Source of the DNA: an uncultured Christensenella sp.
Lineage (GTDB): Bacteria > Bacillota > Clostridia > Christensenellales > Borkfalkiaceae
DNA: 64,000 bases
Reading direction: 5' to 3'
Assembly (NCBI GenBank): GCA_910579525.1
Contig: CAJTUK010000006.1
Coordinates: 62,001 to 126,000, forward strand
In this document: positions 59,809 to 64,000 of the stretch, piece by piece
Layout: every line of letters begins with the position of its first letter
Numbering within the stretch: position 1 is the first letter of the stretch
Program-made: the position numbers and the translations under genes
Notes under the pieces: generated by a model
Databases searched by the model: none
What the model saw: only the letters and a program-made list of their open reading frames with translations
Told to the model about the DNA's origin: nothing

Positions 59809-61992
59809 ATGCAAAATTTACTTTTGATTATCGCGGGCATAGCCATAGTGCTTGCAGTCGCCTACGCTGTGTTCAATTACTTCTGCGTTAAAAAGCTGGA
59901 AGAAGGGACCGAAAAAATGGGCGATATCGCGGGCGCTATCCGCATAGGAGCCAATGCGTTTATAAAATACGAGTATAAGCTCGTGGCTATTATCGGTTCG
60001 GTTATAGCGGCGGTAGTGCTCGTGGTTATAAGCTGGCAGGCCGCCATAGCGTTTATTATAGGCGCGGTTATGAGCGCGTCGGCAGGCTGGGTCGGCATGA
60101 AAATAGCCACCTATTCCAACGTGCGCGTTACAAATACCGCCCGTACGAGCAAAGATTTGGGTAAAACTTTAAAAGTTGCGTTCAAGGGCGGCTCGGTAAT
60201 GGGTTTGTGCGTTGCGGGCTTCGCGCTTTTGGGCATAGTTATAGTTTTTTGCGTGTTCGGACTTGCCGCAGGGCAGATAAAAGACGTAACCGAAGGCGTT
60301 ACACGCAACAATTTTATAGGGCTTGAAACCAACTTTACAATGACGCTTTCCGGTTACGCGCTCGGCTGTTCGATAATAGCAATGTTCAACCGCGTGGGCG
60401 GAGGCATATACACCAAAGCCGCGGATATGGGCGCCGACCTCGTGGGTAAAACCGAGGCGCATATTCCCGAAGACGACCCCCGTAATCCCGCTACTATCGC
60501 GGATAACGTGGGCGACAACGTCGGCGACGTTGCGGGGCTCGGCAGCGACCTTTTGGAGAGTTATGCCGGCGCTATTCTTTCCGCGGTGATTCTTGCGAGC
60601 GAGCTGTTTATGCACAGCATGATAAGCGACGTAAATCTTTTGAACGCAATGCTCCTGTTCCCCATAGTGTTCGCGGGGTGCGGGCTACTCGCCTGCATAA
60701 TAGGCATATCTTACATAGTTATCAAGCCGCGTTTGTCTAAAAACGTGCACATGGAACTGAACGTCGCTACGTGGATTTCGGCGATAATAACGGTAGGGGC
60801 AGGCTGTGCGGTAAGCTGGGCAATGTTCAAAGACGCACCCGCAGCGGCGCTTACGGCTAACGGAATAGGCTTTAAAGTCGGCGCGTTTTCGCCTTGGCTT
60901 GCCGCCGTGTGCGGTATTGTCGCGGGCATAATAATAGGCGTTATTTCAGAATATTACACAAGCTACGACTACAAGCCCACCAAAAAGATTTCGCAGTCGT
61001 CAAAAGAGGGACCTGCTCTCACCGTAACGCAAGGACTTGCAAACGGTATGATAAGCTGCATGCTCCCCGTAGTAGTGCTCGTTGCGGCGATTTACGGCTC
61101 TTACGCGCTTGCGGGAATGTACGGCATAGCGTGCGCGGCGTTCGGTATGCTTTCGTTCGTGGCGGCAACCGTATCGGTAGATACATACGGCCCCATATCC
61201 GACAATGCGGGCGGCATAGCGGAAATGAGCGAGCTCGACCCCGAAGTGCGCGAAATTACGGATAAGCTCGACAGCGTCGGCAACACCACTGCGGCGATAG
61301 GCAAGGGCTTTGCCATAGGTTCGGCGGCGTTTGCGGCGCTCTCGCTTATGACAAGCTACCTGTTCGCCTTTACCGAAACTAATATAATTGAAGATTTGAT
61401 TTTAAATATGATGAACCCGCTTGTTCTCTGCGGGGCGCTCTGCGGCGCGGCTTTGCCGTTCTTCTTCTCGGGGCTCTTAATCGAGGCGGTTGCAAAGGCG
61501 GCGCGCAAAATGGTTGAAGAAGTCCGCAGACAGTTTAACGAAATTCCCGGCATTTTGGAAGGCACCGAAAAGCCCGACTACAAAACATGTATTTCCATAT
61601 CTTCGCAGGGGGCTTTGAAAGAGATGCGCTTGCCCTGCATATTCTGCATACTGTTCCCTCTTGTCACGGGCTTTATATTCGGACCCATGTTCGTGGGGGG
61701 CGTGCTTGTGGGCGCGACGGTTACGGCTATTATGCTCGCTCTGTTCTGCGGCAATGCGGGCGGCGCGTGGGATAACGCTAAAAAGTATATAGAAGCGGGC
61801 GGAGTAGAGGGCGAAAAGAAAGGCTCTCTTGCGCACGACGCTTCGGTTGTCGGCGATACCGTCGGAGATCCGTTAAAGGACACCGTTGGACCCTCGCTGG
61901 ATATTCTTATTAAAATAATGTCTACCGTGTCGCTCGTAGCGGTGGTTGTGTTCAGCAACTACAACCTGTTCGGCGTTCTCGGATTGGCTTAA
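59809..61992 (+). CDS. hppA: Membrane-bound ion-pumping pyrophosphatase (K+-dependent type)
   Basis: A 727-residue membrane protein with about 16 helices. It hydrolyses pyrophosphate and pumps H+ or Na+ out of the cytoplasm. The signature DNVGDNVGDVAGLGSDLLES lies in the middle, GGGIYTKAADMGADLVGK before it, and the second active-site set DNAGGIAEM and DTVGDPLKDT near the C-terminus. GNTTAAIGKGFAIGSA carries Ala where K+-independent enzymes have Lys (the GNTTKA position), which predicts K+ dependence and fits the Na+-pumping clade. A GGGGGAG site precedes the ATG; TATAAT at 59776 lies about 30 bases upstream without a clear -35 box. It recovers energy from biosynthetic pyrophosphate, useful to fermenters. 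Confidence 0.97.
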   Translation: MQNLLLIIAGIAIVLAVAYAVFNYFCVKKLEEGTEKMGDIAGAIRIGANAFIKYEYKLVAIIGSVIAAVVLVVISWQAAIAFIIGAVMSASAGWVGMKIATYSNVRVTNTARTSKDLGKTLKVAFKGGSVMGLCVAGFALLGIVIVFCVFGLAAGQIKDVTEGVTRNNFIGLETNFTMTLSGYALGCSIIAMFNRVGGGIYTKAADMGADLVGKTEAHIPEDDPRNPATIADNVGDNVGDVAGLGSDLLESYAGAILSAVILASELFMHSMISDVNLLNAMLLFPIVFAGCGLLACIIGISYIVIKPRLSKNVHMELNVATWISAIITVGAGCAVSWAMFKDAPAAALTANGIGFKVGAFSPWLAAVCGIVAGIIIGVISEYYTSYDYKPTKKISQSSKEGPALTVTQGLANGMISCMLPVVVLVAAIYGSYALAGMYGIACAAFGMLSFVAATVSVDTYGPISDNAGGIAEMSELDPEVREITDKLDSVGNTTAAIGKGFAIGSAAFAALSLMTSYLFAFTETNIIEDLILNMMNPLVLCGALCGAALPFFFSGLLIEAVAKAARKMVEEVRRQFNEIPGILEGTEKPDYKTCISISSQGALKEMRLPCIFCILFPLVTGFIFGPMFVGGVLVGATVTAIMLALFCGNAGGAWDNAKKYIEAGGVEGEKKGSLAHDASVVGDTVGDPLKDTVGPSLDILIKIMSTVSLVAVVVFSNYNLFGVLGLA

Positions 61993-62002
61993 TAAAAAAT
62001 AA

Positions 62003-62039
62003 AAACCCCGCCCCGCGCTAAAAGCGCGGGGCGGGGTTT
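62003..62039. terminator. Bidirectional terminator between hppA and the dehydrogenase
   Basis: A 17-bp perfect stem (62003-62019 with 62023-62039) and a 3-base loop. A-rich on one side, T-rich on the other, between convergent genes. Confidence 0.9.
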
Positions 62040-62044
62040 GTTTT

Positions 62045-62986
62045 TTAAGAGACTACGTTTTGCGGTTTGCCGTCTATATAAGCCTGTATATTCGCGGCAA
62101 CTATGCCTATCAGGCGGGAGCGCGTCTCGTGCGCGACCCAAGCTATATGGGGAGTAATAATGCAGTTTTCGGCTCCGTACAGGGGGCAGTCGGCGCGCAT
62201 AGGTTCGCCGTCTACGGTATCGAGACCCGCCCCTGCGATTTTACCTTCTTTAAGCGCCTTTGCCAGCGCTTTTTCGTCTATGAGTCCGCCTCGGGCGGTG
62301 TTGATTAAAACGGCGTCTTTTTTCATCAGCCCCAGCGCGCGTTCGTCGATAATTTTAGCCGTGCCCGAGTTGAGGGGGCAGTGCAAAGAAATTATATCGC
62401 AGGTTTTTAGCATCTCGTCGAAACTCACGTTTTTATAGGGGCAGTCTGTGCGCGGCGTTCGTGTGCAGACGAGCACTTCGGCTCCGAACGCTTCGGCAAT
62501 TTTAGCAACGGCTTTGCCTATGTTGCCGTAACCGAATATGCCGAATTTTTTGCCGTAAATTTCGTGCGTGGGGTACGGGAAGTAACAAAAAGTTTTGCTC
62601 CTTATCCAGTCGCCCGCCTTTACCGACGCGGAGTAGTCGCCCGTTTTGCCGTAAAGCGCAAGCAACAGGGCAAAGGTGTGTTGGCTTACCGCGCGCGTGG
62701 AGTAGTCCGGCGCGTTGCAAACGGTTACGCCCCGCTTGCGGCACGCCTCTATATCCACAACGTTGTAGCCCGTTGCAAATGTACCCACGTATTTTATGCC
62801 GGGGCATCTGTCAAGCAGTTCGGCGTCCACTTCGAGTTTGTTGACTATCAGCGCGTCGACGTCTTTACAGATTGAAAAAAGCTCTTCGCGCGTTACTTCG
62901 CCGAAAAATTTACAGTCTCCCAAACGCGCCAAAGGCGTTAAATCCAAATCCTCGCCCAATGCCTCGGTATTAATCGCTATTTTCAT
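62045..62986 (-). CDS. D-2-hydroxyacid dehydrogenase
   Basis: A 313-residue NAD-dependent dehydrogenase. It has the Rossmann motif GYGNIGKAVAKIAEAFG, the catalytic Arg in NTARGGLID, the acid in AGLDTVDGEP and the His in TPHIAWVAHET. These are typical of glycerate/hydroxypyruvate and related 2-hydroxyacid dehydrogenases, which reduce a 2-keto acid with NADH. The ATG at 62986 is preferred: AGGAG precedes it by about six bases, while a GTG two codons earlier overlaps that site. It is in a leftward pair after the YjbR-like gene, 9 bases apart. The natural substrate is not clear. Confidence 0.92.
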   Translation of the reverse strand: MKIAINTEALGEDLDLTPLARLGDCKFFGEVTREELFSICKDVDALIVNKLEVDAELLDRCPGIKYVGTFATGYNVVDIEACRKRGVTVCNAPDYSTRAVSQHTFALLLALYGKTGDYSASVKAGDWIRSKTFCYFPYPTHEIYGKKFGIFGYGNIGKAVAKIAEAFGAEVLVCTRTPRTDCPYKNVSFDEMLKTCDIISLHCPLNSGTAKIIDERALGLMKKDAVLINTARGGLIDEKALAKALKEGKIAGAGLDTVDGEPMRADCPLYGAENCIITPHIAWVAHETRSRLIGIVAANIQAYIDGKPQNVVS

Positions 62987-62995
62987 TTGCACTCC

Positions 62996-63376
62996 TTATT
63001 TCGATTTTTCGGTAATTTCAAAACTTACGTCTATCAGTTTCTTAACGTCCGCTAACGGTATATCCGAGCCGAGCACGGCGGATATCCAGTGTTTTTTGTT
63101 CATATGGTAGGCGGATAAAATTTTCGCGGGATACTGCGCCGATAAAAAATCGAGCAGGTCGGGCGGGCATTTCAGGCACAAAACCGTTTTATCCTGCGGC
63201 ACGGGAGCGCCGTACCTCAAAAAATAATTATCCGGAGCGTGAATTATTATTCCGAACCATTTTCTATTTTTTTTCAGGCGCAACACCGTAGAAAAAAAGT
63301 CGCCTTCGAACGGGCAGTCGTAACAGGCGCCGTTTATACTTTCTACATATTGCAAAATCTCGCTTTTTGTAATCAT
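62996..63376 (-). CDS. MmcQ/YjbR family protein
   Basis: A 126-residue protein. It has the family pattern ITKSEILQYV, CPFEGDF near the N-terminus, KWFGIIIH in the middle, LCLKCPPDLLDFL, and a C-terminal MNKKHWISAVLGSDIP, where the HWI motif is characteristic. YjbR proteins adopt a CyaY-like fold and may bind DNA; the function is not known. The ATG at 63376 is taken as the start; the frame extends 12 codons further without a ribosome site. It is upstream of the D-2-hydroxyacid dehydrogenase on the same strand. Confidence 0.85.
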   Translation of the reverse strand: MITKSEILQYVESINGACYDCPFEGDFFSTVLRLKKNRKWFGIIIHAPDNYFLRYGAPVPQDKTVLCLKCPPDLLDFLSAQYPAKILSAYHMNKKHWISAVLGSDIPLADVKKLIDVSFEITEKSK

Positions 63377-63495
63377 TTTGAGTATTATAACAAAAATCGC
63401 GCGGGAATGCAATTAAATTTTATCGCGGGTATGTACAAACCGCAAAACGGGGGATATAATATATACGATAAGAAGATTTTTTCGGGGGAAAATTT

Positions 63496-64000
63496 ATGAA
63501 CGAGACTTCAAACGTCAGGTTTTTACGCTGGGCGAATTGCTTTTGAGACTCTCTCCGCCAAATTACGAAAAAATAAGAACAATTCCGCGTTTGCCAAATA
63601 CGACTTTTCAAAGGTGGATTTCAAAGAAAAGTTAAAGGGGTTTACGTGGCTGCATACTTCGGGTATAACTCCCGCGCTTTCCGCAAACTGCCGCGAATTG
63701 GTGATGTATGCGCTAAAAGCCGCAAAAGACCTATAAATCTGCGCGACGAGAACGGTAAAGACATTAAAGACGGGCTGTCTATGAATCCCACGTATAAAGA
63801 GCAGGACAGAATATTCCGCGAACTGCATAAACGCTATAATTTCAAAGCGATAGGCAGGCACGTGCGTTACGTCCATTCCGGCAGCGAAAATTCGCTTAAA
63901 GCATTTATGTGGTATAACGGCGAGACATACGAAAGCCGTACTTTCAGGTTTAACATCTTGGACAGAGTCGGCGGCGGCGACGCGTTTGCAAGCGGTATGA
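63496..64000 (+). pseudogene. Decayed PfkB-type sugar kinase, KdgK-like (continues past the window)
   Basis: ATG at 63496 behind GGGGGAAAAT reads MNETSNVRFLRWANCF and stops. A second frame gives TLGELLLRLSPPNYEKIRTI, the start of 2-keto-3-deoxygluconate kinase-like proteins. Later pieces follow in changing frames: LKGFTWLHTSGITPALSANC, KDGLSMNPTYKEQDRIFREL, and RVGGGDAFASGM, the PfkB active-site signature, at the window end. The N-terminal region, the middle and several joints are missing or shifted, so it cannot make a full enzyme. A decayed GltD-like gene lies 4 kb away, so this stretch is losing genes. Confidence 0.8.

Overview
The window looks like a chromosomal segment of a strictly anaerobic, fermentative Firmicute of the class Clostridia, probably an uncultured gut lineage. 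Reasons: AGGAGG-type ribosome binding sites, sigma-A promoters of the TTGACA-17-TATAAT type, an oxygen-sensitive class III ribonucleotide reductase (nrdD/nrdG), a trimeric [FeFe] hydrogenase, a Rex redox repressor, a membrane pyrophosphatase, DegV, and C-terminally extended RlmD. No rRNA, tRNA or CRISPR array was seen. The lineage is inference; no marker gene here fixes it.

Layout. 0-9.4 kb is housekeeping: a DegV operon, uracil uptake and salvage (permease + upp), a class I aminotransferase, threonine synthase and tryptophanyl-tRNA synthetase. 9.4-11.9 kb is a four-gene cluster of unknown function (DUF5685-like protein, a J-like protein without HPD, a membrane protein, and a truncated paralogue of the J-like protein), both relatives ending in a Cys-rich tail. 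11.9-18 kb is rlmD with a 4.4 kb serine-recombinase element inserted in its 3' end. The element carries its own rlmD tail, so the host gene stays intact, while the displaced original tail is fused to the recombinase frame and has a stop codon. Its cargo is an overlapping nucleotidyltransferase/HEPN-like pair, a candidate toxin-antitoxin or abortive-infection module.

18.8-22.1 kb is an SPFH (band-7) operon with zinc-ribbon, ribbon-helix-helix, ATP-grasp and membrane partners, and a palindrome at its promoter. 22.2-23.2 kb is an AT-rich islet with an unknown gene between imperfect inverted repeats. 23.4-31.8 kb holds glycerol kinase, the nrdD-nrdG-dut operon with NrdR-like boxes, glucokinase-rex and an NSS transporter.

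32.3-51.2 kb is filled by two tandem giant genes (3430 and about 2852 residues) for secreted proteins of the same plan: signal peptide, one or two DUF6273-like domains, a beta-helix, then a long stalk of repeated beta modules. Only the first has a visible C-terminal membrane anchor. A putative structured RNA closed by terminators precedes them. 51.4-55.6 kb is the hydrogenase operon. 55.9-59 kb has an InlB-repeat lipoprotein and two small envelope proteins. The end carries two decayed genes (GltD-like oxidoreductase, KdgK-like kinase), a K+-dependent-type pyrophosphatase, a D-2-hydroxyacid dehydrogenase and a YjbR-like protein.

Together the recognisable genes fit anaerobic sugar fermentation in which NADH and ferredoxin are reoxidised by hydrogenase, Rex senses NADH/NAD+, and NrdR controls anaerobic dNTP synthesis.
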